18,050 nt of DNA from VMFP01 sp964630025 (GCA_964630025.1 CAZVRG010000021.1:1-18050); one strand, 5' to 3'. Positions 6,565 through 13,929 are shown, counted from the stretch's first letter. The notes: generated by a model not told the origin, from the letters alone. Numbers and translations: made by a program.

Positions 6565-6736
6565 GACCGCAAAAACACGATGAGATGCGCAGGGCTGGAC
6601 TGAGCACCGAACGAGCTGTATTGGACATACAGCGAGTGAGGAGCGGAAGGAAGCCCAAGCCCGGAGGGGATGCACAGCAAAATCCCGGCTTCGCCGGGAG
6701 ACTTGCTGTGCATACAGCTCGCGTGTTTTTGCGGTC
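6565..6736. repeat. 172-bp nested inverted repeat
   Basis: Three nested arm pairs fold this stretch on itself: GACCGCAAAAACACG (6565-6579) with its exact complement at 6722-6736 (15 bp); CGAGCTGTAT (6612-6621) with 6712-6721 (10 bp); ATGCACAGCAA (6670-6680) with 6703-6713 (11 bp). The last encloses TCCCGGC-TTC-GCCGGGA (6683-6699). A competing local hairpin GCTGTAT/ATACAGC lies at 6615-6633. I see no credible protein frame. It may be a structured RNA, a non-autonomous element or a decayed repeat. Confidence 0.75.
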
Positions 6737-6744
6737 GTAGCCGC

Positions 6745-6773
6745 TTGACAACCGGAGAAGGGCACGTTATATT
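6745..6773 (+). promoter_or_regulatory. strong sigma70-type promoter
   Basis: TTGACA (6745-6750), a 17-bp spacer and TATATT (6768-6773) are near consensus. A short inverted repeat, ACGTT (6764-6768) / AACGT (6776-6780), spans the -10 and start region and could be an operator. The transcript would have a leader of about 260 nt before the ATG at 7041. Confidence 0.75.
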
Positions 6774-6837
6774 GCAACGTTCCTGGAAGGGGAATTGGCC
6801 GTGCCGCGGTACGCGACATCGGATGCCAGACACCTTT

Positions 6838-6988
6838 AGGAGCGGCGGTGCTGGCCCTCCACAGCGCCGCCACTCCTGGAGGGGTTCCACAAAGAACACA
6901 CTCTAGAGGTAGCGTTTGGACTTTTCGTATCCGCACACTACCCCTGGAGTGGTCTCCGGGCAGTGTCATCGAGCACTGATTCTTTTTT
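6838..6988 (+). promoter_or_regulatory. structured leader, possible attenuator, upstream of the DHH-like gene
   Basis: A strong 5' hairpin pairs 6838-6853 with 6862-6877 (one mismatch, one G-U). Its loop CCCTCCA (6855-6861) could instead pair with TGGAGGG (6877-6883). Further down, ACACTaCCCctGGAG (6935-6949) pairs with CTCCGGGcAGTGT (6954-6966). This competes with CAGTG (6961-6965) / CACTG (6974-6978), which is followed by ATTCTTTTTT. Such mutually exclusive stems ending in a T-run resemble an anti-terminator/terminator pair, although the terminator stem is only five pairs. A third hairpin, CAACCCA/TGGGTTG (6995-7019), precedes the start codon region. Confidence 0.45.
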
Positions 6989-7040
6989 CACGACCAACCC
7001 AATTTCGATGGATGGGTTGCGGATGTGCGAGGGAAAACGC

Positions 7041-8192
7041 ATGCGAACGGTTACGGTGCGACTGAACGGAAACTCCCGCACGGTTGAGATCCCCGAAAAG
7101 GTGCAGGGCATCATCTCCGTGGGCATCAACCTTGATTCGGCAGTAGCCATCATCATGCTCCAAGACCACGGAGAAGAGCTGCTTCCGGGGATCGGGAAGG
7201 CTCCCATCATCTGCTGGAAGAGCGGGAAGCCTCCGGACGGGCGCCCACTCCATGAGTGGATTCAGGAAGGATTCATTCCGGTCAACTTCGGCGGATGGAT
7301 TTTTGACCACCACCCGCACGAAAAGTTTCCGGGTGAATGCGCAGCAACACGCGCGCTGGACTTCGTAGACCTCGGCGGCGAACTGATCGTCCAGCAACTC
7401 AAGGAATACCTGATCTGGGACGATACCCGCGATCAGCGGTTCCAATTCGCCATGCCGGAACGCGAGGCATGCCCCTTTGCGCTCGGACCGCTCTTCAAGC
7501 AAATTGCGGCGCAGACGCGTCTCGAGGAAGCCTTCGCATGGCTCCGCACGATGCTCACGTGCTACTGGAGCGAGCAGACGGAGTTCTTCGTACAGGGGAA
7601 AAAGGCATGGGAAGCCTCATGGAAGGAAAGTATCGACGTGGACGGTCACGCATGGACGATCTGTGCAGGCGTGACGCCATCCCAGAAGTTTCCAAAGTAC
7701 GCGCGTTCACAGTATGGCTCGCGTGCGGATGTGGTTATCCATGTCCACCCGTGCGGTCATGTCCAGATTCTCGCGAGCTCGCGGCTCACGATGGACGAGC
7801 TCGCACGCCTTGTGCGTCTGGAAGAGCAACGCGCGTGGTCTGTGGACAGCACAGCCTCCCGTGCCGATGCGGCCCTTCTCATGACAGAAGGGGAGGGGGA
7901 AGGGTGGTACTACCAACGCAGCAAAAGCCAAGGAAGGGCCGCCGGATCAATGCTTGCCCGCGGCACACAGCGCTTTACCGACGTCGCGCCGACCCGCATC
8001 GGCGGCAGAACGCGCAAGGATGCAATAATGCTCCCGACGCCGGAGCAGACACGCGCCCGGCTGCTGACGCTCGTCCGCGAGTGGCTCTTGGGACCGCACT
8101 CCCGTCCTCCCCGTTTCCGGAAGCCTCTGTCAGGAGTCAATGGACGGGATCGTCTGCGGCACGACGCTCCACACGAGCAGAAAAAGCAGTAA
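7041..8192 (+). CDS. hypothetical protein with DHH-type motif (MYG1/DHH phosphoesterase-like)
   Basis: Function not established. The 383-residue product has NLDSAVAIIML near residue 31, and then VNFGGWIFDHHPHEKFPGECAATRALDFV. The latter resembles the Asp-His-His metal-binding motif of DHH phosphoesterases and MYG1-like proteins, followed by LKEYLIWDDTRD. A later segment reads ADVVIHVHPCGHVQILAS. It is probably a soluble metal-dependent hydrolase, but catalysis is inferred from the motif only. I chose the ATG at 7041 because GAGGG lies seven bases upstream and the family-like sequence starts there. A GTG at 6963 is in frame but would place a hairpin and T-run inside the coding region. The gene is monocistronic, with its own promoter and terminator. 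The last 40 residues are basic and low complexity. Confidence 0.65.
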   Translation: MRTVTVRLNGNSRTVEIPEKVQGIISVGINLDSAVAIIMLQDHGEELLPGIGKAPIICWKSGKPPDGRPLHEWIQEGFIPVNFGGWIFDHHPHEKFPGECAATRALDFVDLGGELIVQQLKEYLIWDDTRDQRFQFAMPEREACPFALGPLFKQIAAQTRLEEAFAWLRTMLTCYWSEQTEFFVQGKKAWEASWKESIDVDGHAWTICAGVTPSQKFPKYARSQYGSRADVVIHVHPCGHVQILASSRLTMDELARLVRLEEQRAWSVDSTASRADAALLMTEGEGEGWYYQRSKSQGRAAGSMLARGTQRFTDVAPTRIGGRTRKDAIMLPTPEQTRARLLTLVREWLLGPHSRPPRFRKPLSGVNGRDRLRHDAPHEQKKQ

Positions 8193-8200
8193 TCGCCATT

Positions 8201-8232
8201 CACCCAACGCATGACGCGTTGGGTGTTTTTCT
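8201..8232 (+). terminator. Rho-independent terminator
   Basis: CACCCAACGC (8201-8210) and GCGTTGGGTG (8216-8225) form a perfect 10-bp stem with loop ATGAC, followed by TTTTTCT. It is a textbook terminator for the DHH-like gene and separates it from aspS. Confidence 0.95.
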
Positions 8233-8233
8233 A

Positions 8234-8262
8234 TTGCACCTCCCGCTACTCTGACGTACGCT
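8234..8262 (+). promoter_or_regulatory. possible aspS promoter giving a leaderless mRNA
   Basis: TTGCAC (8234-8239), 17 bp, TACGCT (8257-8262). The predicted start falls on or beside the GTG at 8269. The -10 is weak, but only 36 bp separate the upstream T-tract from the start codon, so any promoter must lie here. Confidence 0.35.
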
Positions 8263-8268
8263 CTCTGC

Positions 8269-9672
8269 GTGGCGAACGCAACGACCTACCGCACGCATAC
8301 CTGCGGAGAACTCCGGAATGAGCATGCAGATGAGACAGTCACGCTCTGCGGATGGGTGCACGCCAGACGGGATCACGGGAACGTGCGGTTCGTAGACATG
8401 CGCGATCGGTATGGGATGACGCAGCTGGTGATACGGGGGACAGAGAACAAGGAACAGGGAACAGGGAATGACCTGCACGACGAAGACGTGATTCGTGTGA
8501 CGGGAACCGTCGTGTTGCGTTCGGAAAAATTACGGAATCCGAAATTGCCTACCGGAGATATCGAAGTCGCCGTCACAACACTGAACGTTCTCGCGCCGGC
8601 AAAAACGCCGCCGTTTGAAATTGCGCAGGAAACGCCCGTCGGGGAAGATGCCCGCCTGCGCTACCGCTTTCTCGATCTCCGCCGCGCGCGCATGCAGCGC
8701 AATATCGCATTTCGCGATCGCTTCATTGCGGGCATTCGGGAGTTCCTCCACCGCGAAGACTTTCTGGAGATCGAAACGCCTATCTTAACGAAAAGCACGC
8801 CGGAAGGCGCGCGAGATTATATTGTGCCATCCCGTCTGCATCCCGGAAGTTTTTACGCGCTCCCGCAATCGCCGCAACAATATAAGCAACTGCTTATGGT
8901 GTCCGGCTTTGACCGCTATTTTCAAATTGCGCGGTGCTTCCGCGACGAAGACCAGCGCGGCGATCGGCAACCAGAGTTTACGCAACTCGATATGGAAATG
9001 AGCTTCGTCGACCGCGAGGATGTCATGTCTCTTACCGAGCGGCTGTTCACCCACGTCTTCGATGCGCTCGGCGTTCCCATCGCACGAAAGCCCTTTCCCC
9101 GCATTTCGTACACCGAAGCGACGAAGAAATATGGTACAGACCGCCCAGACATCCGCACGGAGGAGGAAAAGGCGTTGGGAGCCCTTGCGCTGACGTGGGT
9201 TGTCGATTTTCCGTTGTTCGAAGCAGAAAAGGAGGATGGACACTACGCGCCGTCGCACCACATGTTCACCGCGCCGCTGCCGGATGATCTTCCAGTACTC
9301 GATACCGACCCCCATCGCGTGCGCAGCGCGCAGTATGATCTCGTGTGCAACGGATATGAAGTGGGCGGCGGGAGTATTCGTATTCATGATCGCGCACTTC
9401 AAGAAAAGATCTTCGGTCTCGTCGGCTTTGATCTCGAAAAAGCACGGGAGCAATTCCGCCATCTCCTTGAGGCATTTGAGTTTGGCGTCCCGCCGCACGG
9501 CGGCATCGCGCCCGGCATTGACCGCCTGCTTATGGTCGCCTTGCACGAGCCGAGCATTCGTGAAGTCATGGCCTTCCCAAAGAACCAGGGTGCGGAAGAT
9601 GTGCTTCTTGGCGCTCCATCTGCAGTAGAGAAGAAGCAACTCGACGAGCTCCATATTCGCCTTGCCGCATGA
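8269..9672 (+). CDS. aspS: Aspartyl-tRNA synthetase lacking the GAD domain
   Basis: Class II synthetase charging tRNA with aspartate in the cytoplasm. The N-terminal OB anticodon-binding domain (1-110) includes LCGWVHARRDHGNVRFVDMRDRYG. The catalytic domain has motif 1 near FLEIETPILTKSTPEGARDYIVPSR, motif 2 FQIARCFRDEDQRGDRQPEFTQLDMEMSF, and motif 3 GIAPGIDRLLMV. All are bacterial in type, yet the protein has 467 residues instead of about 590. Between RPDIR and WVVDFPLF only about 14 residues remain where bacterial AspRS carries the GAD insertion. His36 (RRDHG) matches the position where nondiscriminating bacterial enzymes have His and E. coli has Leu, so it may also charge tRNA-Asn. The start is GTG. 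Residues 58-67 come from a heptamer repeat. ctpA overlaps by ATGA. Confidence 0.95.
   Translation: MANATTYRTHTCGELRNEHADETVTLCGWVHARRDHGNVRFVDMRDRYGMTQLVIRGTENKEQGTGNDLHDEDVIRVTGTVVLRSEKLRNPKLPTGDIEVAVTTLNVLAPAKTPPFEIAQETPVGEDARLRYRFLDLRRARMQRNIAFRDRFIAGIREFLHREDFLEIETPILTKSTPEGARDYIVPSRLHPGSFYALPQSPQQYKQLLMVSGFDRYFQIARCFRDEDQRGDRQPEFTQLDMEMSFVDREDVMSLTERLFTHVFDALGVPIARKPFPRISYTEATKKYGTDRPDIRTEEEKALGALALTWVVDFPLFEAEKEDGHYAPSHHMFTAPLPDDLPVLDTDPHRVRSAQYDLVCNGYEVGGGSIRIHDRALQEKIFGLVGFDLEKAREQFRHLLEAFEFGVPPHGGIAPGIDRLLMVALHEPSIREVMAFPKNQGAEDVLLGAPSAVEKKQLDELHIRLAA
8440..8467 (+). repeat. heptanucleotide tandem repeat (ACAGGGA) inside aspS
   Basis: Four units, ACAGAGA, ACAAGGA, ACAGGGA, ACAGGGA, run from 8440 to 8467 and encode ENKEQGTGN in a loop of the OB domain. 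The heptamer is almost the same as the one in dnaK (ACAGGGG). Confidence 0.85.
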
Positions 9673-10871
9673 GCCCCCTTTTCAAACGTTTTGCTATTGC
9701 CGGCGTGTTCCTCCTTGTGTTTGCGGGTGGCGTTGGCGTCGGCCGTCTCGAACTGCACACCCCGCAATTCCCCCGCAGCATATCGCCGCGCACGCGCACG
9801 AGCGCCAACGGAGACCTGCCCGCAGCGCTCCGCACAGAAAAAATCCAAGAAGTATGGAATATCCTCCACGAAAAGTTTTCCGGACCGCTGGATGACGAAC
9901 GCCTTGGACGGGGCGCGTTGCGCGGCATTGCCACCGGCACCGGTGATCCGTACACGGCATACGCCGATCCGAAGGAAAGCAAGCAATTCGCGGAAGAGCT
10001 TGACGGCACATTTTCCGGCGTGGGGATCGAAATCGGTTTGCGCCGCGGACTGGTGACGGTGATCGCACCGTTACGCGGTTCGCCGGCCGAACGCGCGGGG
10101 ATCCGCGCTCGTGACGTCATCGTTAGCGTTGATGGGCAAGAGATTGATCACCGCGTGACACTCACGGATGTGGTTGCGAAAATTCGCGGGAAGGCAGGAA
10201 CCACCGTGCGCTTACGGGTCGCGCGTGAAGGAGCGGAAGAGCTGCTGGAATTCACGCTCCGCCGCGAGCGCATTGAAATTGAGAGTGTAAAACTCGAGAT
10301 GCGGGATGGCGTTGGCCTCATCACGATGAACGCATTCAACGAAGACACCTCGCGACGGATGGATCAGATCGCGAAGGAGACTCTTGCGGCACGAGCGCGC
10401 GGCATTGTGCTGGATTTGCGCAATAACCCGGGCGGGCTCCTCGATGTGTCTGTTGATGTTGCCGGACACTTTTTGCCGCGGGGAACGGTGGTCGTCGAAG
10501 AAGTCCCGCGCGAAGGACTCCCGCGGACAACGCACCGCACAGACGGACCAGCAGACCTCGCGTCTGTGCCGCTGGTGGTGTTGATCAATGGCGGCTCCGC
10601 GTCCGCATCGGAAATTCTCGCTGCCGCCCTCCACGAACAACGGGATGTCCCGCTGGTGGGCGAACAAACGTTTGGAAAAGGCTCCGTGCAGGAACTCGTG
10701 GAATTGTCCGATGGCGCGACAATCCGCGTCACGATCGCACGCTGGCACACCCCGCGCGGCCGTGAGATTGACGAGAATGGCATTACGCCGTCCGTCGCAA
10801 TGACCGATGAAAAGCCCGGCGAAGATCCTGACGAAATCCTGAATAAAGGACTTGAGCTTCTGCAGAAGTAG
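9669..10871 (+). CDS. ctpA: Carboxyl-terminal processing protease, S41 family
   Basis: Secreted or membrane-anchored serine protease that trims or degrades envelope proteins. The 400-residue protein has an N-terminal hydrophobic anchor (about 7-27, FAIAGVFLLVFAGGVGVG). The tail-protease N-terminal helix region includes EVWNILHEKFSG and GDPYTAYADPKE. A PDZ domain (about 115-200) contains GTFSGVGIEIG and SPAERAGIRARDVIVSVDG. The S41 catalytic core has GIVLDLRNNPGG, NGGSASASEILAAAL and GEQTFGKGSVQEL. By family spacing the nucleophile is Ser312, the general base Lys337 and the helper Gln341. The start ATG overlaps the aspS stop (ATGA), so the two are coupled. No Shine-Dalgarno is seen. Confidence 0.95.
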   Translation: MSPLFKRFAIAGVFLLVFAGGVGVGRLELHTPQFPRSISPRTRTSANGDLPAALRTEKIQEVWNILHEKFSGPLDDERLGRGALRGIATGTGDPYTAYADPKESKQFAEELDGTFSGVGIEIGLRRGLVTVIAPLRGSPAERAGIRARDVIVSVDGQEIDHRVTLTDVVAKIRGKAGTTVRLRVAREGAEELLEFTLRRERIEIESVKLEMRDGVGLITMNAFNEDTSRRMDQIAKETLAARARGIVLDLRNNPGGLLDVSVDVAGHFLPRGTVVVEEVPREGLPRTTHRTDGPADLASVPLVVLINGGSASASEILAAALHEQRDVPLVGEQTFGKGSVQELVELSDGATIRVTIARWHTPRGREIDENGITPSVAMTDEKPGEDPDEILNKGLELLQK

Positions 10872-10881
10872 CGATCACCGC

Positions 10882-11196
10882 ATGTCACTCGTTCGATCGA
10901 GCCATGCCGCGCAACACATGGAACACCGCACCCGCGTAACGTGTCGGATCGCGGGGAAGGTGCATGGTATCGGATTTCGTTTCGGTATCCGTGACCTTGC
11001 GACACGTGTGCAACTGACTGGCACCGTACGCAACGTCGCTGATGGAACGGTGGAAGTTGTGGCGGAAGGTCCCGCAGACGCTCTGGAGACACTTCGCGCT
11101 TTCTGTTATCGTGGGCCCGATGGAGCGAACGGTACCCGTGTGGAGATATCCGAGGCGCCTGCCACAGGAGAGTTTTCCTCATTTGAGATTCGTTGA
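10882..11196 (+). CDS. Acylphosphatase
   Basis: Small cytoplasmic enzyme hydrolysing acyl phosphates. The core RIAGKVHGIGFRFGIRDLATRVQLTGTVRNVADGTVEVVAEGP matches the acylphosphatase signature G-x-V-[QH]-G-[VI]-G-F-R. The catalytic Arg is in GFR and the catalytic Asn in VRN. The product ends SSFEIR, as is typical. Starting at the ATG at 10882 gives 104 residues and a 10-bp gap after ctpA. The ATG at 10918 would give 92 residues, closer to family length, and is an equally fair choice. rplI begins six bases after the stop, so the gene sits within the aspS-ctpA-acyP-rplI transcription unit. Confidence 0.9.
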   Translation: MSLVRSSHAAQHMEHRTRVTCRIAGKVHGIGFRFGIRDLATRVQLTGTVRNVADGTVEVVAEGPADALETLRAFCYRGPDGANGTRVEISEAPATGEFSSFEIR

Positions 11197-11202
11197 GCGC
11201 CT

Positions 11203-11647
11203 ATGAAAGTGCTGTTGCTCGGGCGCGTTGAGGGTTTGGGTGAGGCGGGGGATATCGTGGATGCTGACGACGCGTTTGTGCGCGACGTGCTTTTCCNNNN
11301 NNNNNNTCTCGGTGGTTGCAACCGGAAGCCAGTCCGCGCAGACATCACCTTCCGCGATCCCGGAGGAAGAACTTGCCGCTGCGCAGCGCGTGGCCGATCT
11401 CACCGATCAGAAAACGGTGCGTATTGAACGGCCTGTGAACGCAGAGAGGAATCTCGAGAAGCCTCTGACGGCACGCGACCTTCAGAGCGCAATTGAACAG
11501 GAAATAGGCGCGTCGCTGCCAGCGGATGCAGTACGTCTTCCGCATCCGATTACCGAGCCGGGACAATACACTGTTTCATTGGAATTCCCGCACGGTCTCG
11601 AAGCAGAAATAAAACTTATTGTTGAGCCCGGCAATGAATCAAAATAA
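11203..11647 (+). CDS. rplI: 50S ribosomal protein L9, interrupted by an assembly gap
   Basis: L9 binds 23S rRNA near the base of the L1 stalk. The 5' part encodes MKVLLLGRVEGLGEAGDIVDADDAFVRDVLF, the L9 N-terminal domain. The 3' part encodes the connecting helix (EEELAAAQRVADL) and C-terminal domain (KPLTARDLQSAIEQEIG, PITEPGQYTVSLEFPHGLEAEIKLIVE). The two halves are in different frames across ten Ns (11297-11306). If the true gap is a multiple of three (for example 9 or 12 nt) one continuous gene results, so the break is technical, not a mutation. The missing piece is the conserved IPKG-type loop, likely only a few codons. It is last in the aspS-led operon, with a hairpin downstream. Confidence 0.88.
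11297..11306. other. assembly gap (10 N)
   Basis: A run of ten undetermined bases lies inside rplI. Ten is probably a placeholder length, because the flanking frames need a gap divisible by three. Confidence 0.95.
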
Positions 11648-11684
11648 TCACACCGTATCTACAGCGGGCGAAACCCGTCCGAAG

Positions 11685-11741
11685 CACCCTCCTTCTCGCG
11701 ATTCTTTGAAAGACATTCAACCAATAAGGCGAAGGAGGGTG
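11685..11741. terminator. long stem-loop between rplI and pyrG
   Basis: CACCCTCCTTC-T-CGC (11685-11699) pairs with GCGAAGGAGGGTG (11729-11741) with one bulged T. The 29-nt loop contains a small TCTT/AAGA-type hairpin. There is no T-tract. It may be the 3' end of the aspS-rplI mRNA or a processing site. The following bases carry the pyrG ribosome-binding site. Confidence 0.5.
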
Positions 11742-11763
11742 GAGGGCAAGGAGAGCGTGAAGA

Positions 11764-13470
11764 GTGGCACTTCGTAAGCCCGCACGACGCGGTCGCGACC
11801 GCACACGCGTACCAAAGCTGATCATTGTGACCGGCGGCGTGCTTTCCGGTCTCGGAAAAGGTGTCACGATGGCGAGCATCGGGAATATCTTGAAAGCGCG
11901 CGGGTTCCGCGTGAACGCACAGAAATTCGATCAGTATCTGAATGTCGACGCAGGCACGCTCAACCCCGGTGAACATGGAGAGGTCTTTGTGACCGACGAT
12001 GGCGCGGAAACCGATCTCGATCTTGGTCATTACGAACGCTTCCTTGATCAACCGCTCACAAAAGATTCTTCGGTCATGACCGGGCAAATTTATCAGGAAG
12101 TCATCACCGCCGAGCGGGAAGGGAAGTACTTAGGGAAAACGGTCCAGATGATTCCGCATGTCACCGACGTGGTGAAACGCCGACTATGGGCTGCCGCGCG
12201 TCGCAGCCGCGCGGATATCCATTTGGTGGAAGTGGGCGGCACCGTGGGCGACTACGAGGGCGCACACTTTCTGGAGGCAGTACGCCAAATTGCCATCGAG
12301 GTGGGAAAGGAGAATATTCTCTACGTGCATGTGGCATTTCTTCCACATCTTGCGGCAAGCGGAGAAATCAAAACGAAACCCGCGCAGAATTCTGTCCGCG
12401 AATTGCGTGCCATCGGCATTCAGCCGGATGTGCTGATTGCGCGCACGGATCATCCGGTCTCTGCATCCCAACTGGAAAAATTGAGTCTCTACACCAATGT
12501 GGATGTGGACGCGGTGATTCCCGTACTCACGGTGGGCAGTATGTACGAGGTGCCGCTGTACATGGAGCGCCGTGGCCTCGACCGCATCATCGCGCGAAAG
12601 CTTGGTCTTACGCTTCATCCGCGCAACGATCGCGTCTGGCATCGGCTCGTTGCCACCATCAAACGAACGAAGCCGCCTATCCGCATCGCGATGGTGGGGA
12701 AATACCTCACCATGAAAGATACGTACATGAGCCTTATCGAGGCTTTGAAGGCAGCGGCATGGGCGCACGGAAAACATCTCGAGCTCCTGTGGGTGGACTC
12801 GGAGGAGATTGAGTCTGGAAAGTTTCCCATTGCAAACCTTCGTCAAGCCGACGGTGTTGTGGTGCCCGGCGGATTCGGCTCTCGCGGCGTAGAGGGGAAG
12901 ATGCGCGCGATTCGCTTCGCGCGGGAGAAACAGATTCCGCACTTGGGCCTCTGTTTCGGCATGCAACTCATGGTGATCGAAACCGCTCAGCATTGTGCGA
13001 AGATGCCAAAGGCGACAAGTGAGGAGTTCATCGCACAGGCAATCGGCACTCGGCATTCGGCATCCGGAAAGCCGGATCTCGTCATCCATCTGATGGAGGA
13101 ACAGAAAAGGACACTCCTGAAAGGAGCAACCATGCGGCTGGGTGCATGGACATGCGTGCTGAAAGACGGCTCGCTCGCGCGAACGCTCTACGGCGAACGT
13201 CGCATTTCCGAGCGCCACCGGCATCGCTATGAATTCAACAACGCGTACCGACAGAAATTAGAAAAAGCCGGTCTTGTCATCTCCGGCACAACGCCGGACA
13301 GGCAGCTCGTCGAAATTGTCGAGCGGCCCGATCACCCGTTCTTCATCGGCGTGCAATTCCATCCGGAGTTTCAAAGCCGCCCCACGCGCCCGCATCCATT
13401 GTTTCTCGGATTTCTGAAAGCTGCTGTAAAGAACCAACGTAAAAACGTTATTGCGAGCAAACCCCGTTAG
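11764..13470 (+). CDS. pyrG: CTP synthase
   Basis: Makes CTP from UTP, ATP and glutamine, the last step of pyrimidine nucleotide synthesis. The N-terminal amidoligase domain has the P-loop GGVLSGLGKG (24-33), KFDQYLNVDAGTLNPGEHGEVFVTDDGAETDLDLGHYERF, and GGTVGDYEG. The family's usual K-x-D-P-Y is K-F-D-Q-Y here. The C-terminal glutamine amidotransferase domain has GGFGSRG, nucleophile Cys397 in LGLCFGMQ, RHRHRYEFNN, and His533/Glu535 in QFHPEF. Length is 568 residues, slightly above usual. The GTG start at 11764 is preceded by AAGGAG (11749-11754). A TCGGCAT heptamer repeat adds residues near 427-433. A T-tailed terminator lies downstream at 13516. Confidence 0.97.
   Translation: MALRKPARRGRDRTRVPKLIIVTGGVLSGLGKGVTMASIGNILKARGFRVNAQKFDQYLNVDAGTLNPGEHGEVFVTDDGAETDLDLGHYERFLDQPLTKDSSVMTGQIYQEVITAEREGKYLGKTVQMIPHVTDVVKRRLWAAARRSRADIHLVEVGGTVGDYEGAHFLEAVRQIAIEVGKENILYVHVAFLPHLAASGEIKTKPAQNSVRELRAIGIQPDVLIARTDHPVSASQLEKLSLYTNVDVDAVIPVLTVGSMYEVPLYMERRGLDRIIARKLGLTLHPRNDRVWHRLVATIKRTKPPIRIAMVGKYLTMKDTYMSLIEALKAAAWAHGKHLELLWVDSEEIESGKFPIANLRQADGVVVPGGFGSRGVEGKMRAIRFAREKQIPHLGLCFGMQLMVIETAQHCAKMPKATSEEFIAQAIGTRHSASGKPDLVIHLMEEQKRTLLKGATMRLGAWTCVLKDGSLARTLYGERRISERHRHRYEFNNAYRQKLEKAGLVISGTTPDRQLVEIVERPDHPFFIGVQFHPEFQSRPTRPHPLFLGFLKAAVKNQRKNVIASKPR
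13043..13063 (+). repeat. heptanucleotide tandem repeat (TCGGCAY) inside pyrG
   Basis: TCGGCAC, TCGGCAT, TCGGCAT (13043-13063) run in tandem and encode part of AIGTRHSASG. This lies in a loop of the glutaminase domain between SEEF and PDLVIHLM, where relatives are shorter. It is a different heptamer from those in dnaK and aspS. Confidence 0.75.
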
Positions 13471-13498
13471 ACACGGGGGTTCGAACGGGGCGAAAGCG
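13460..13498. repeat. second copy of the CCCCGTTAGA palindromic element
   Basis: AACCCCGTTAGA overlaps the pyrG stop, and CCCCGTT (13462-13468) pairs with AACGGGG (13484-13490). The ends match the hairpin before dnaJ (AACCCCGTTAGA at 3955-3966; AACGGGGTAAAGCG at 3982-3995 versus AACGGGGCGAAAGCG here), while the middle differs. Confidence 0.6.
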
Positions 13499-13515
13499 GC
13501 AACCAATACTCATTT

Positions 13516-13543
13516 CTATAGAGGGTAAACCTCTATAGTTTTC
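13516..13543 (+). terminator. intrinsic terminator of pyrG
   Basis: CTATAGAGG (13516-13524), loop GTAAA, CCTCTATAG (13530-13538), then TTTTC. The 9-bp stem plus T-tract fits a Rho-independent terminator. The rest of 13544-13647 holds only a weak minus-strand stem near 13601-13620 with a T-rich tail, possibly ending rpmA. Confidence 0.75.
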
Positions 13544-13647
13544 ATCTCTCAAACAGGGGGCGAAGCGAAGAATCTTCTCGCGTGACGCACTGAAAAGAGA
13601 GGCAAGCTTCATGCTTGTCCTCGTGCTCCCTCACCCCGTCCTCTTCG

Positions 13648-13929
13648 TTACGACTTCAGCTGCACCGACACCACGCTGCGTACCGCGCGCGCGCCGGTAA
13701 ACAGCCGCAGCGGCTTCTTCGCAAACTGCACAATGCCGGCGATAACCGCGTACAGCGTGTCATCGCTGCCGCGACGCACATTCTTTCCCGGACGGTAATG
13801 CGCGCCGCGCTGGCGCACGATGATAGCACCGGCGGGCGTCCATTGCCCATCCGACACTTTCACGCCGAGCCGTTGGCCTGCAGAATCGCGGCCAAGAGCT
13901 GTTGATCCACCAGCCTTCTTATGTGCCAT
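13648..13929 (-). CDS. rpmA: 50S ribosomal protein L27
   Basis: L27 sits at the ribosomal subunit interface, and its N-terminus reaches the peptidyl-transferase centre. The 93-residue product has MAHKKAGGSTALGRDSAGQRLGVKV, then AGAIIVRQRGAHYRPGKNVRRGSDDTLYAVIAGIVQF. Both match the family closely. It begins directly with MAHKKAGGS and has no cleavable N-terminal extension of the Firmicutes type. Upstream TAGACA-N16-TATACT predicts a transcription start only about five bases before the ATG, so the mRNA is nearly leaderless and no Shine-Dalgarno is present. It lies downstream of the methyltransferase gene on the same strand. rplU, the usual partner, is not in this window. Confidence 0.96.
   Translation of the reverse strand: MAHKKAGGSTALGRDSAGQRLGVKVSDGQWTPAGAIIVRQRGAHYRPGKNVRRGSDDTLYAVIAGIVQFAKKPLRLFTGARAVRSVVSVQLKS

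Noticed and set aside
6963..7040. N-terminal extension of the DHH-like protein from GTG 6963
   Set aside because: It would translate the hairpin and T-run region. ATG 7041 has GAGGG at good spacing.
12184..13224. 346-residue minus-strand frame opposite pyrG
   Set aside because: It is a shadow of CTP synthase with no recognisable domain and no ribosome-binding site.
13470..13495. tRNA T-arm-like GGGGGTTCGAACGGGG after pyrG
   Set aside because: The flanking bases do not form a T-stem, and there is no anticodon arm or acceptor pairing. It belongs to the CCCCGTTAGA palindrome.
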